Below, in pieces: positions 51,691 to 60,565 of a stretch of DNA of 64,000 bases. The stretch spans positions 17,879 to 81,878 of the forward strand of contig CAYHEC010000017.1 in the NCBI GenBank assembly GCA_964355675.1, given 5' to 3'. The position numbers and the translations under genes are program-made. The stretch comes from CAMBDS01 sp964355675. GTDB taxonomy: Bacteria > Electryoneota > AABM5-125-24 > Hatepunaeales > Hatepunaeaceae. The notes under the pieces were generated by a model. The model was not told the origin of the DNA. It was given only the letters and a program-made list of their open reading frames with translations, and searched no databases. The first letter of the stretch is position 1. Every line of letters starts with the position of its first letter.

Positions 51691-52893
51691 ATGATGCTAA
51701 CCGACATAGAATTAGAGTCGCTACTACTCGATCTGGAATCGGATCGGGTGGAGAGAAAACGGTCAATCTCTGATGGACAGAGCATCCGAAAAGCGATTTG
51801 TGCTTTTGCCAATGACCTTCCAGACCATCGAAGGCCCGGCGTAATTTTCATCGGAATCAATGACGATGGGTCGTGCGCAGGTATCGAAATAAATGACGAT
51901 CTTCTGAGGACGGTGGCAAACTGGTGCAACGACGGGTCGATCCTTCCACGACCAGACTGCACAATTCAAGTGAAGACTCTTTCAAATTGTCGCTGTGTAG
52001 TGGCTGAGATCAATCCCTCTCTCTCGCCGCCGGTTCGCCTTTCCGGAAGGGTTTGGGTCAGAATTGGGCCGACATTGGCATCAGCCAGTCCGGAACAAGA
52101 AAGTCGTCTCGCCGAAAAGCGAAGATTTTTCGATGTTCCTTATGACGCCAGACCTGCACCAGGAATACCTCTGTTAGAAAATCTCGATCTGGACTTTTTC
52201 CGAAAGAGATACCTTCCTGCCGCCGTCTCCGCAGAGGTCTTGGAGCAAAATCAGCGGACCGAAATCGAACAGCTCGCCTCTTTGAAAATGATAAACGACG
52301 CGAGTGAGTGTTATATAACAGTGACGGGAATGTTAGTACTTGGAGGTAGAGTCGTCGATTTTATTCCCGGCGCTTACATACAATTTGTCAGGTTCGACGG
52401 ACAGGAAATGACTGATCCGATTATTGATTCAAAGGCGACAACCGGCAACATAGTCGAACAGATTCGATTTATCGAAGAAGTCTTTACCGCTCATATTCGT
52501 ATCGCCAGCGATCTATCTGGTCCAACAGAGATAAAGACTCCTGATTACCCTTTGGAAGCGCTTAAGGAGGTCTTGCGAAACGCAATATTGCATCGCACTT
52601 ACGAAGGAACTCATGCTCCCGTCAAAGCTTATTGGTATTCTGATCGAGTCGAAATCATTAGTCCCGGCGGTTTATATGGAAAAGTTAACGCGACCAATTT
52701 CGGCGACTCCGGTCTCAATGATTATCGCAACCCCAATCTTGCTGAGGCGATGAAATACTTAGGCTACATCCAGAAATTCGGTTTTGGACTTCAGAAGGTC
52801 AAGCTTGAACTTGAGAAAAATGGCAATCCTCCCTTTGAATTTGTGGATCTCGGAACTTTCGTTCGGATTATTATCAGAAAACGAATCGGATAA
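51691..52893 (+). CDS. AlbA_2/Schlafen-type regulator with ATP-binding domain
   Basis: 400 residues. AlbA_2-like nucleic-acid-binding domain (~1-130: ERKRSISDGQSIRKAICAFAND, GVIFIGINDDGS), then an ATPase-like C-terminus (HATPase_c_4 type, DYPLEALKEVLRNAILHRTYEGTHAPVKAYWYSDRVEIISPGGL). This is the layout of COG2865 'transcriptional regulators'. It begins one base after the preceding stop (TAAGATG) and is followed 3 bases later by a DUF2087-like gene, forming a run with the PIN pair. It may be part of an accessory module inserted into the membrane-protein locus. Confidence 0.85.
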   Translation: MMLTDIELESLLLDLESDRVERKRSISDGQSIRKAICAFANDLPDHRRPGVIFIGINDDGSCAGIEINDDLLRTVANWCNDGSILPRPDCTIQVKTLSNCRCVVAEINPSLSPPVRLSGRVWVRIGPTLASASPEQESRLAEKRRFFDVPYDARPAPGIPLLENLDLDFFRKRYLPAAVSAEVLEQNQRTEIEQLASLKMINDASECYITVTGMLVLGGRVVDFIPGAYIQFVRFDGQEMTDPIIDSKATTGNIVEQIRFIEEVFTAHIRIASDLSGPTEIKTPDYPLEALKEVLRNAILHRTYEGTHAPVKAYWYSDRVEIISPGGLYGKVNATNFGDSGLNDYRNPNLAEAMKYLGYIQKFGFGLQKVKLELEKNGNPPFEFVDLGTFVRIIIRKRIG

Positions 52894-52896
52894 TTT

Positions 52897-53172
52897 ATGG
52901 ACATCAACCCCGAAATCCGCGGCTTCATCGACGCCGACGGTAAAATCAAATCATGGCCCGGCAAGCAATCAAAGCAATTCATACTGCTCGACATGCTTGG
53001 CGAGAAGTTTGAAACCGGGCGCGAGTACACCGCTCAAGAAGTCAACGAGATTTTGAATACATGGCATACGTACAATGATCCTGCGCTGTTAAGGCGTGAG
53101 TTAATAAACCGGAAGATACTTCAACGGTCGCCGGATGGAAGAAGTTATTGGAAAGTGGAAGCAAGCAAATAG
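52897..53172 (+). CDS. DUF2087-domain protein
   Basis: 91 residues covering just the DUF2087 pattern: INPEIRGFIDADGKIKSWPGKQSKQFILLDMLGEKFETGREYTAQEVNEILN...DPALLRRELINRKILQRSPDGRSYWK. These winged-helix-like proteins often accompany transcriptional regulators. It starts 3 bases after the AlbA-type gene, so a regulator partner role is plausible. Confidence 0.85.
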   Translation: MDINPEIRGFIDADGKIKSWPGKQSKQFILLDMLGEKFETGREYTAQEVNEILNTWHTYNDPALLRRELINRKILQRSPDGRSYWKVEASK

Positions 53173-53178
53173 AGATTA

Positions 53179-53940
53179 TTGGCCAAAGTAATACATATTA
53201 AAATCCCTGAGGTTACGCCGGATACCACTCCACTTGCTGACCTAATAGAGATTCTTAAGAACCTGAACAAGGCTTTAGTTGAGGGATCAACTCCTGATTT
53301 AGTAGGTTCTTCAGCGCCAGCCATCTCATTGGTATCCATCAGCAAGGGTAGTAATGATCTTGCATTTCGTTTGGAAGATCATTATGCTGGTGAGTATTCA
53401 AAAATAGTTCATCGTGTGAAGGGCAGAGAATTCAATAAACTACCTCAGATTCAGCATGAAGCTCTGACCGATTTGAGCAGATTTCTAACTCGTAAGGGCT
53501 GGTCTGTGCTAATGCCAAATCCTGACGGAACTGAACCTATTGAAATATCAGGACAATATCAGATTCCACCTTTCGAGACAAGATTGAATATCAAAGGGCT
53601 CACCGAGCTATTTGGGAAGTGTATCCGCGTTGGAGGTGTAGAACCGACAATTAGGTTGAGGTTAAGCAATGGTGAATCTATTACCGCCGAGACTAATGCT
53701 ATTGTTGCTAAAAAAGTAGCTCAACACTTATACGAAGATGTTAGTTTAACAGGAGAAGCAAATTGGGATGTTGAATCTCTTAAACTTATCTCTTTTAATG
53801 TTTTCGACTTAAAGACTTTTTCACTGCCTTCTCCTGCAGTGGCATTTAAGGAGCTTAGAGAAATTATCGGAAACGCTTTTGATGGAATTGATGCGGTGAG
53901 ATTTGTACACGAATTGCGTTATGAGGAGGAAGAAGTTTGA
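53179..53940 (+). CDS. Unrecognised protein paired with a PIN-domain gene
   Basis: 253 residues, TTG start 6 bases after the previous stop. AT-rich compared with the flanking genes. I recognise no family. N-terminal ~60 residues include a PDTTPLADLIEILKNLNKALVEG helix. The middle is beta-rich (ESITAETNAIVAKKVAQHLYEDVSLTG). No DNA-binding motif like those of VapB antitoxins was found, and the protein is far larger than they are. GAGGAGGAAG at its end is the ribosome site of the overlapping PIN gene, so the two are translated as a pair. Confidence 0.6.
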   Translation: MAKVIHIKIPEVTPDTTPLADLIEILKNLNKALVEGSTPDLVGSSAPAISLVSISKGSNDLAFRLEDHYAGEYSKIVHRVKGREFNKLPQIQHEALTDLSRFLTRKGWSVLMPNPDGTEPIEISGQYQIPPFETRLNIKGLTELFGKCIRVGGVEPTIRLRLSNGESITAETNAIVAKKVAQHLYEDVSLTGEANWDVESLKLISFNVFDLKTFSLPSPAVAFKELREIIGNAFDGIDAVRFVHELRYEEEEV

Positions 53941-54416
53941 TTTGTATTGACACATGCATACTTATATGGGGGATACAGGAACAGGCAAGTTCTGACCAGT
54001 TGGAGATGCCTGACAAAGCGAAGCGATATATTGAGCTGATCTCACAGCAAGGAAAACGATTAATGGTTCCTGCGCCCGTCATTCATGAATTTCTTATCGG
54101 CGTTCCAGCTGAAGAACGTGTTGAAGTTATAAGTAGATTAAGCAATATTTTTTTCATTCCCCCATTCGACCTGCCATCGGCAATATTAGCTGCCGAACTT
54201 CATACCGATAGACAGGAATTTAACGAAATTCGAAAAACTCTTGGCAAGACGAAACAGGAAGCAAAAATTGATACTCAAATAATTGCCATTGCCTTGATGA
54301 ATGGTGCCGAAGAGATCATCACTAATGATGTCAAATATTATCAAGCAATTGCAAGTGACAGAATTCGCGTTAGTTCTATTCCGGATATTCAGTCGCAAGA
54401 AACACTTCCGCTTTGA
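53937..54416 (+). CDS. PIN-domain ribonuclease
   Basis: 159 residues, TTG start overlapping the upstream stop (TTGA). PIN residues: Asp-5 in ICIDTCILIWG, Glu in APVIHEFLIG, and Asp in AKIDTQIIAIAL plus EIITNDVKYYQ, i.e. the conserved acidic metal site. PIN proteins are typically VapC-like toxins that cut tRNA or rRNA. Here the partner is a 253-residue protein instead of a small VapB. The pair lies within the AlbA/DUF2087 run. Confidence 0.82.
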   Translation: MICIDTCILIWGIQEQASSDQLEMPDKAKRYIELISQQGKRLMVPAPVIHEFLIGVPAEERVEVISRLSNIFFIPPFDLPSAILAAELHTDRQEFNEIRKTLGKTKQEAKIDTQIIAIALMNGAEEIITNDVKYYQAIASDRIRVSSIPDIQSQETLPL

Positions 54417-54492
54417 TATCCATGGAAAAATCCTTATCACCCGACCCGTTACATTAGTAAAATGAGTCTTATCCTCAATTAATTGAGCCAAA

Positions 54493-55173
54493 ATGCGTCG
54501 CGAAATCCCCTTACTCATCACCTTCATCATCGGCACGGCGCTGGTGGTGGCGCTGTTTATACCGGCTAAACCGTTCCCCGAACTCGACAGCGAGTTCTCG
54601 GTCTGGTTCGACATCATCGCGGTCTTTGCCTTTTTCCTTGGCGCGGGCAACCTGATCGCCGTTCACACCGATAAGATCACCCGGAAACACCCCGACAAGT
54701 TCTTCTCGATGGTGACGTTGGTCGGATTCCTTTTCACGCTCGCCGTAGGTATTTTAAAGGTCGGCGGCGCTCCGGGAATGAAAGGGAATTACATCGCCGA
54801 AGGCACATGGTTCAAGCTGATCTACGACTCGATCTTCACACCGCTCTCTTCCACGATGTTCAGCCTGCTCGCTTTCTTCGTGGCGTCTGCGTCTTACCGC
54901 GCCTTCCGAGCCAAGACCCGCGAGGCGACGATCCTGTTAGTGGCGGCCTTCATTATTCTGGTCGGCAGAACGCCGCTTGGTTACTACCTGACATTCTGGC
55001 TTCCTGAACCCTTGCAGTTCCTGCATATTCCGACTTTGTCGGCTTGGATACTTTCCTTCCCCAACCTTGCCGGTCAGCGTGCCATCATGATCGGCATCGC
55101 CCTCGGCATTATCAGCACCTCGTTGAAACTTATTCTTGGCGTCGAAAGAAGTTATTTAGGACATGAGAAATAA
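54493..55173 (+). CDS. Multi-pass membrane protein, unknown
   Basis: 226 residues, about six membrane helices (starting ~5, 38, 75, 113, 146, 195). Little hydrophilic loop except HTDKITRKHPDKF and RAKTREAT. The protein overlaps the next gene by 11 bases. Its neighbours are membrane proteins of similarly unknown type (55163, 58071) and the paralogous domain proteins at 50214 and 60566, so it may be part of a membrane complex. No enzyme motif found. Confidence 0.75.
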   Translation: MRREIPLLITFIIGTALVVALFIPAKPFPELDSEFSVWFDIIAVFAFFLGAGNLIAVHTDKITRKHPDKFFSMVTLVGFLFTLAVGILKVGGAPGMKGNYIAEGTWFKLIYDSIFTPLSSTMFSLLAFFVASASYRAFRAKTREATILLVAAFIILVGRTPLGYYLTFWLPEPLQFLHIPTLSAWILSFPNLAGQRAIMIGIALGIISTSLKLILGVERSYLGHEK

Positions 55174-56059
55174 GATGGCAATAACTGAAAAACTACCACT
55201 CTTTGAGAGAATGCTGAAAATCGACCGCCGAGTGATCTTCGTCCTGATCGCCCTCGCTGTCATTGTTCCGATGATCCTGAAACTTGTCTTCGTCGTAAGG
55301 CCGTCTCCCGTAGTTCAGGCGATTTTCGACAAGGTTGAATCGTTGCCGGAAGGATCGCGCGTCCTCATGTCTTACGATTACGGTCCGGCGACAGTCCCTG
55401 AGAACCAGCCTATGGCAGACGCCTTAATCAGGCATCTCTTCCACCGGAATATGAAGGTCTATATCATGGCAGTCTGGCCAACCGGGGAAGCTCAAGCCAA
55501 TCAGACGATCCAAAGCGTCATCACTACCGAATTTCCGACCAAAGTCTATGGAATTGATTATGTACAGCTTGGCTATAAGGCTGGCAATCAGGGACTGATC
55601 AACGCCATCTTCACCGACCTCAAAGGAATGTATGTGACTGACGCCGCGGGCGTCGATATCAACTCCATCGAGATGATGAGACCGGTTACCGGTTTGAAGG
55701 ATTTCGGCTTGATTCTCTCGATAGCCTCCGGGAAGCCCGGCTTGAAGGAATGGGTCCAGTTTGCTGGAGACCGAGGGAATATCCCGATTTCAGGCGGAGT
55801 CACGGCGGTTGAAGCTCCGTTGCTTTATCCCTATTATCCACGACAGCTCCTCGGTTTGATGGGAGGCTTGCAGGGAGCCGCTGAGTACGAGGCCGCATTG
55901 GTGACCAAGTACCCACAGTTCAGAGCGACTTCTTTGACCGCGGTCAAGTCTATGGGACCACAGACGGTCGCACACTTTGTAATCATCTTCTTTGTCGTTA
56001 TAGGGAATATTGCATTCTTTTTGCAGAAAAGACGTGAGAAGCGTGTCCGGATGCAATGA
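55163..56059 (+). CDS. Membrane-anchored protein with large soluble domain, unknown
   Basis: 298 residues. ATG 55163 (an alternative ATG lies at 55175). An N-terminal helix (~22-42), a soluble central domain (~45-265) with segments VLMSYDYGPATVPENQPMADALIRHLFHRNMKVYIMAVWP and VYGIDYVQLGYKAGNQGL, and a C-terminal helix (~272-290). The soluble domain probably faces the periplasm if topology is N-in. Family not recognised. Overlaps the upstream gene, so functional coupling is likely. Confidence 0.75.
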   Translation: MRNKMAITEKLPLFERMLKIDRRVIFVLIALAVIVPMILKLVFVVRPSPVVQAIFDKVESLPEGSRVLMSYDYGPATVPENQPMADALIRHLFHRNMKVYIMAVWPTGEAQANQTIQSVITTEFPTKVYGIDYVQLGYKAGNQGLINAIFTDLKGMYVTDAAGVDINSIEMMRPVTGLKDFGLILSIASGKPGLKEWVQFAGDRGNIPISGGVTAVEAPLLYPYYPRQLLGLMGGLQGAAEYEAALVTKYPQFRATSLTAVKSMGPQTVAHFVIIFFVVIGNIAFFLQKRREKRVRMQ

Positions 56060-56364
56060 TGAGTGTTCAACGTAGGTAGGACGGGGCTCCGCACCCGTCC
56101 AATCAGAAGTAGTATCGTTACAAGGGACAGGTACGGAAGCCCGTCCCGCCAGCTATTTAGACAGGGTACAGCGCCGTTATACATGTTTAGTGATTGCAAT
56201 TAGATGTAAGTTCGTTGATCAGATAATCTGATCCCATTCATTATTGCGGGTCGAAAAACCTGCTTCGTTACGACTGATGCTAAATCATCGATACCATGAT
56301 TAATTCAAGTCGCCCCATTAACATTTTACGATTTCCTGGTATCACATTCAATTTTGAGGTCTTA
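56060..56364. other. Intergenic region with inverted GGGACGG-type palindromes
   Basis: Palindrome-like GTAGGACGGGGCTCCGCACC.. at 56076-56102 and a second, inverted copy (GGACAGGTACGGAAGCCCG..) at 56125-56150. Remainder is AT-rich with no gene or clear promoter. Confidence 0.55.
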
Positions 56365-57723
56365 ATGCCAGTATTAGAGGCACTACCCAAAGTAGCCCTT
56401 TTTATAGATGCCGCGAATCTTATATTCCCATTGGAACAGGAGTTTGCTCCATTCAGACTTTCGCGCCTGATCTCCCGTGTACGAGAAGAGGGAGTCATCC
56501 TGATGTCGAAATCGTATGCCGATTGGAGCCGCGAACCTTGCAGTGCCTATGTAGCACAATTCCACGCGCAAGGCATCGAAATGATCGAAGCTTACGCCGA
56601 TGAAAAGCGTAAAAATACTGCTGATATGCTGATCACTACTGACGCTCTGGAACATTCCTATTCCGAATACTCAGCCGATGTTTATGCGCTCGTTTCCGGA
56701 GATCGTGATTTCGTGCCGTTAGTGCAAGCCCTCCACCGCCGTGGAAAGACAGTTCTCTGCATTGGAATTACAACTCGCACAAGTAGTTCGCTTAGACGAA
56801 TAAGTGACATCTTCATCGATTATTACAACCTGATTCCGCGCGGACGTTCTTATGTGGTTCCCCCTCAAGCAGAACCAGCTCCAACCAAAGTCTCGATTGT
56901 TGACGAGGAAGAAGTCGAAGAGGTGGCGGGCGACGAGAAATCACAAGCTTTCAATGTATTGCGACGAGCTGTTGCCGCTATTATCCGACGAGGAGACGAA
57001 ACTCGAGGAGCCCGCGTCTATTCGATGATCCGCCAGTTGAAACCAGATTTTGATTTCCAGGCGCTTGGATTCGATACATTCAAAGACTTTGTCGAGGAGG
57101 CTGTCAACAGCGGGTCTGTCCAATTCTCCAGCGGCGAACCTCCAGAACCGGGAGGGGAATATTCACTCAACGCGGCAAGCGACACGAGCCAGGACGAAGA
57201 GGCGCCCGTTCAGAGATTCGATCCATCAGCGATAACCCCGGAAATAGTTCTTGGCAAGTATAAGGAAATTCTTGACTTTAAACGTATTCCTTGGGTTGCT
57301 TGGGAAAGACGCCTTCCGTTGATCGCACATCTATGGACTCGGTTAAAGCAGTCGCCGATGACCATCTCACAGATGTCCGAGCATATGGAGATGATGGCCA
57401 GCGAAAAAGGGTGGGAAATTTCGTCCCAGGCGATTTACAAGCTGACCTATACCCTAAATATCGGTCTCTGTTTCATGTGGGAAGGTCGCCCGTCATTTGT
57501 CAGGGATATTTTCCAGTCACAACTGGGGCCAGCTGTCGAATTGCCAGAAGCGCTCGAACGGATGCACATTACCTACATCAAGGGTATTCGATTGGAAGCC
57601 CCGGGGATTCCATTAGTTCCCGAGGCGGTCTGCGATCTGCTGTTCGAGAATCGGATGGGGAGCTACATGTCCCAGGCGAAAACTATCATTGCCAGACTGG
57701 AAAGCGGGCGCGAGTACTTTTAG
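56365..57723 (+). CDS. NYN-domain nuclease with LOTUS/OST-HTH-type domain
   Basis: 452 residues from ATG 56365, preceded by TTTGAGGTC. An in-frame ATG at 56296 lacks a ribosome site. N-terminal NYN/LabA-type PIN-like fold (ALFIDAANLIF, ADMLITTDALEHSY, ALVSGDRDFVPLVQALHRRGK, the acidic metal site DAAN..D..GDRDF). An acidic linker (~175-195) is followed by an OST-HTH/LOTUS-like region (~197-265, RRAVAAIIRRGDETRGARVYSMIRQLKPDFD). A third helical part follows. RNA processing or decay is the family role. Confidence 0.88.
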   Translation: MPVLEALPKVALFIDAANLIFPLEQEFAPFRLSRLISRVREEGVILMSKSYADWSREPCSAYVAQFHAQGIEMIEAYADEKRKNTADMLITTDALEHSYSEYSADVYALVSGDRDFVPLVQALHRRGKTVLCIGITTRTSSSLRRISDIFIDYYNLIPRGRSYVVPPQAEPAPTKVSIVDEEEVEEVAGDEKSQAFNVLRRAVAAIIRRGDETRGARVYSMIRQLKPDFDFQALGFDTFKDFVEEAVNSGSVQFSSGEPPEPGGEYSLNAASDTSQDEEAPVQRFDPSAITPEIVLGKYKEILDFKRIPWVAWERRLPLIAHLWTRLKQSPMTISQMSEHMEMMASEKGWEISSQAIYKLTYTLNIGLCFMWEGRPSFVRDIFQSQLGPAVELPEALERMHITYIKGIRLEAPGIPLVPEAVCDLLFENRMGSYMSQAKTIIARLESGREYF

Positions 57724-57752
57724 TCTCGAACTTCATGGAGGGCGGACTTTCA

Positions 57753-57894
57753 GAGTTCGTTGAAATATTCTCAATTTGTATCGACTTGTCCACGCGGACG
57801 CCCTCGTCCGCGCTTGTTTTGTGCTTGAATGCTCGGCGGACGAGGACATCCGCCTGAACAGATCTAAGTGAATTTTGAATAAATCAACGAACTC
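57753..57894. mobile_element. MITE-like element 2 (142 bp)
   Basis: Terminal repeats GAGTTCGTTGAAATATTC (57753-57770) and GAATAAATCAACGAACTC (57877-57894), 16 of 18 matching, direct repeat TTTCA (57748-57752 and 57895-57899). The interior holds dual-hairpin copy B (57794-57811 and 57836-57853). Excision restores GCGGAC-TTTCA-GTCCGC as at 24204-24220. Confidence 0.83.
57794..57853. repeat. Dual-hairpin module (copy B)
   Basis: GCGGACGCCCTCGTCCGC and GCGGACGAGGACATCCGC, starts 42 bp apart, spacer with TGTGCTTGAAT. Confidence 0.82.
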
Positions 57895-58070
57895 TTTCAG
57901 TCCGCTCTTGCCTCAGAATCAATCTGTGAGCGGACTTAAATCCACCCTCTGTGAGTCATAAGCCAAGTTAAAGTATTTCGTAAACTGCCACTATTCTGTC
58001 ACTTCAATTTGAATCTTTGGCGACAGGCTAACAGCCTGTCGTAGTACCGTAAATAAGAATCAGGTTCACC

Positions 58071-58766
58071 ATGACCTTCGCACAAATCTTTACTTACTGG
58101 GTCGGTGGGTTGTTGACGCTGATGATCTTCAGCTTTCTCTACAAGGACAACCCCTTCTACAAGTTTGCCGAACACCTGTTCGTCGGTGTTTCAGCCGGCT
58201 ATGCGATGACCGTCGCCGTCTGGTCAACGATGATACCCAACATGGTCGGAGCGATCTATCCTCCCTCGATGGGCTGGTTCGCCGAGAATCCGGCTGAAGC
58301 ATCAACGCTGATCGTTGCCGCATCGAAGTGGTGGCGGATTCTTCCGATGATCCTTGGATTGATGATGCTGACGAGGCTGGTTCCGAAGGCGGCGTGGATT
58401 TCGCGCTGGCCGATGGCGTTCATCATGGGATTCTCGGCGGGAACAAATCTGACGAGGTACTTGCAGTCCGACTTCATAGCTCAGATCCGTTCGACGTTGA
58501 TACCATTGATTGTGTACGATAAGGGAGGATTTAACTTCGGCGCATCGTTCTCGAATACGTTGTTAGTGGTCGGCGTCCTTTCGTCTTTGATCTACTTTTT
58601 CTTCTCGAAGGAGCACAAGGGCTGGTTTGGCGGCACGGCGAGGATTGGCATCTGGGTATTGATGATCGCGTTCGGAGCGGCGTTTGGCTATACCGTGATG
58701 GCGAGAATTAGCTTGCTGATCGGCAGGATGACGTTCTTAGGGAACTGGATGGGGAGTGTGTTTTAA
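58071..58766 (+). CDS. Multi-pass membrane protein, unknown
   Basis: 231 residues, about seven helices, good ATG with AGG upstream. The segment KDNPFYKFAEHLFVGVSAGYAMTVAVW near the N-terminus and ARSSFIAQIRSTL-like loop show no enzyme motif. Opposite in character to exporters with large loops. Together with 54493 and 55163 it may belong to a membrane complex that includes the DUF6754-like proteins. In this window the members are separated by unrelated genes. Confidence 0.72.
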   Translation: MTFAQIFTYWVGGLLTLMIFSFLYKDNPFYKFAEHLFVGVSAGYAMTVAVWSTMIPNMVGAIYPPSMGWFAENPAEASTLIVAASKWWRILPMILGLMMLTRLVPKAAWISRWPMAFIMGFSAGTNLTRYLQSDFIAQIRSTLIPLIVYDKGGFNFGASFSNTLLVVGVLSSLIYFFFSKEHKGWFGGTARIGIWVLMIAFGAAFGYTVMARISLLIGRMTFLGNWMGSVF

Positions 58767-58884
58767 GAATACCAAGTAAGTAAAAAAAAATTCGATAGGG
58801 TTAACTTTCTACTGATGGACTTCCCCCATCTCGCTTAACGCACTGATCTGCATTGTCTTCGCAACGCTCCTGCTGATCGCCGCA

Positions 58885-59622
58885 GTGATCGACAGTCTTG
58901 TACAATGGTTGGGTCGCAAGACAAGCAAGGCTTTCATGCTTGGGGTGGTGATTTTGCTGACGGCATCTTTCATCTCCCACAGTACATTTGCTCTTGGTTG
59001 GAAGCGGACACTTATATTTCTAATCGTAGGATTCACAATACCCTATCTGTCTGAAGCAATCGGTTTGCGATTCGGTTTACCTTTCGGTCAATATTCCTAC
59101 ACTGGGTATCTTGGGACGGTTCTACCATTCGGAGTCCCAACCTACGTCATGTTATCGTGGTTGTTATTGCTCTACAGCGGGATATTCGTTAGTACTGCGC
59201 TCGCGATAGTTTTTCCACAAATCCAAGGTAATTGGGAGAAGATACTCTTCGTGAGTCTGCTGATGGTGGCAGTTGACGGCATCATCGACCCGGTCGCAGT
59301 GAAGGTAGGTCATTGGAAATGGATCAAGCCTGGCAAGTGGTACGGCGTTTCGTTCCAGAATTATTTTGGCTGGTTTCTGACCTCATTGGTGACACTTACT
59401 GTTTTGATGAGTCTTACTGATCCGTTAGAATCGTCAATCGTTCTCGAACCTCGATGGCTCTATTTTTTACCGGTGCTGATGTTTGGATTATTACATCTTC
59501 ATTTTATCGGACTTTTACGGAAAATTGAATTGAGTAGTTTGGTTCCCTTGGCGCTGGTTTTGGCAACAGGTATGACGACTCTCTATTTTATTGTTTTGTC
59601 CGACGGAATGGGAAAGTATTGA
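58885..59622 (+). CDS. Carotenoid biosynthesis protein (CruF/DUF422-like hydratase)
   Basis: 245 residues from GTG 58885, multi-pass. Upstream of it the frame encodes a further hydrophobic stretch (LNALICIVFATLLLIAAV) without an ATG, so translation might begin at a CTG there. The pattern KRTLIFLIVGFTIPYLSEAIGLRFGLPFGQYSYTGYLG, VPTYVMLSWLLLLYSGIF, LLMVAVDGIIDPVAVKVGHWKW and NYFGWFLTS is typical of CruF-type carotenoid 1',2'-hydratases. Its overlapping neighbour is a methyltransferase, as expected for a carotenoid tailoring pair. Confidence 0.85.
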   Translation: MIDSLVQWLGRKTSKAFMLGVVILLTASFISHSTFALGWKRTLIFLIVGFTIPYLSEAIGLRFGLPFGQYSYTGYLGTVLPFGVPTYVMLSWLLLLYSGIFVSTALAIVFPQIQGNWEKILFVSLLMVAVDGIIDPVAVKVGHWKWIKPGKWYGVSFQNYFGWFLTSLVTLTVLMSLTDPLESSIVLEPRWLYFLPVLMFGLLHLHFIGLLRKIELSSLVPLALVLATGMTTLYFIVLSDGMGKY

Positions 59623-60434
59623 CAGAGGTTCAAAACCGACGAGTCGCCAATTACTATGCCTCGCTACATAGTTTTTATGATACAATATTTGAATATTCAG
59701 GTTACTATAACCTCGGATGGCTACCTGAAGGGAGCAAAGGCGATTTTACCGATGGACAGAAGAATCTCGTCTCGCTGGTAACCCAGCCCCTACGGCGATT
59801 TTCTGGGGGTAGGATACTCGAAACAGGCTGTGGACAAGGATCACCGGCAGAACAGACGTCGAAGGAACTTGGCGTAAAGATGATCGGATTGGAACTTCTT
59901 CCAAGCCAGCTCAAAGTAGGTAGGGGCAGAGCAAATTCCTCACTAAAATTTGTTCAGGGCGATGCTTGTGTGCTTCCTTTTGCTGATTGTTCTTTTGACG
60001 GGATTGTTTCGCTTGAAAGCGCTTTTCATTACAGCGATAAGCGCGCCTTTATTGCCGAATGCTCTCGAGTTTTAAAACCCGGTGGAATGCTCTCACTGGC
60101 AGACATCATGACTACCACAAGTGCGGGTGGTCGAGTTGGACTGAGGAGCATTGCTAAAGCCGCTGGAGCGGAAAGCTTCTATTCTGAACAGCAATATCTC
60201 GACCTTGCGAGCGATGCGAGACTACGTATCATCAGTAGCGAAGACATCACCTGCGGCGTCGCGCGTTCCTTTCGGAACACTGCATTTCGCGTAGCCAAGC
60301 ATTGGAAGAAGCTGAGACGAGGCTTTTCTGCATGGGTACTGGGAGGGGTCATCGTTATTTCATTCGCGCACCCTTTAGTCTATCGATGGTTGCCGGTGCG
60401 ATATCGGTGGATGGTGTTTGAAAAGGGAAAGTGA
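59619..60434 (+). CDS. SAM-dependent methyltransferase (sterol/carotenoid type)
   Basis: 271 residues, TTG start overlapping the previous stop (TTGA). SAM motif ILETGCGQGSPAEQ, post-motif FVQGDACVLPFADCSFDGIVSLESAFHY and LKPGGMLSLADIM, as in gamma-tocopherol/sterol-type methyltransferases. C-terminal hydrophobic segment (~245-262) tethers it to the membrane. Coupled to the CruF-like gene, suggesting methylation of the hydroxylated carotenoid or of another polyprenoid. Confidence 0.88.
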   Translation: MTEVQNRRVANYYASLHSFYDTIFEYSGYYNLGWLPEGSKGDFTDGQKNLVSLVTQPLRRFSGGRILETGCGQGSPAEQTSKELGVKMIGLELLPSQLKVGRGRANSSLKFVQGDACVLPFADCSFDGIVSLESAFHYSDKRAFIAECSRVLKPGGMLSLADIMTTTSAGGRVGLRSIAKAAGAESFYSEQQYLDLASDARLRIISSEDITCGVARSFRNTAFRVAKHWKKLRRGFSAWVLGGVIVISFAHPLVYRWLPVRYRWMVFEKGK

Positions 60435-60565
60435 AAGGTCGATCCACCGGATGGATGAAATAGCTTGGAGGACAGACGGGATTTTGTTCTGAGATATTCT
60501 TTTCTTCAAATAAATGGTGTATATTTAGAGATCTCTACGGTTTAATGGTAGAAATAATTGAATAG

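Larger units (their letters stand above)
57734..57953. repeat. GGAGGGCGGAC palindrome interrupted by MITE 2
   Basis: CATGGAGGGCGGAC-TTTCA on the left and TTTCA-GTCCGCTCTTGCCTC...GAGCGGACTTAAATCCACCCTC on the right. Uninterrupted counterpart at 24196-24282. Confidence 0.8.
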
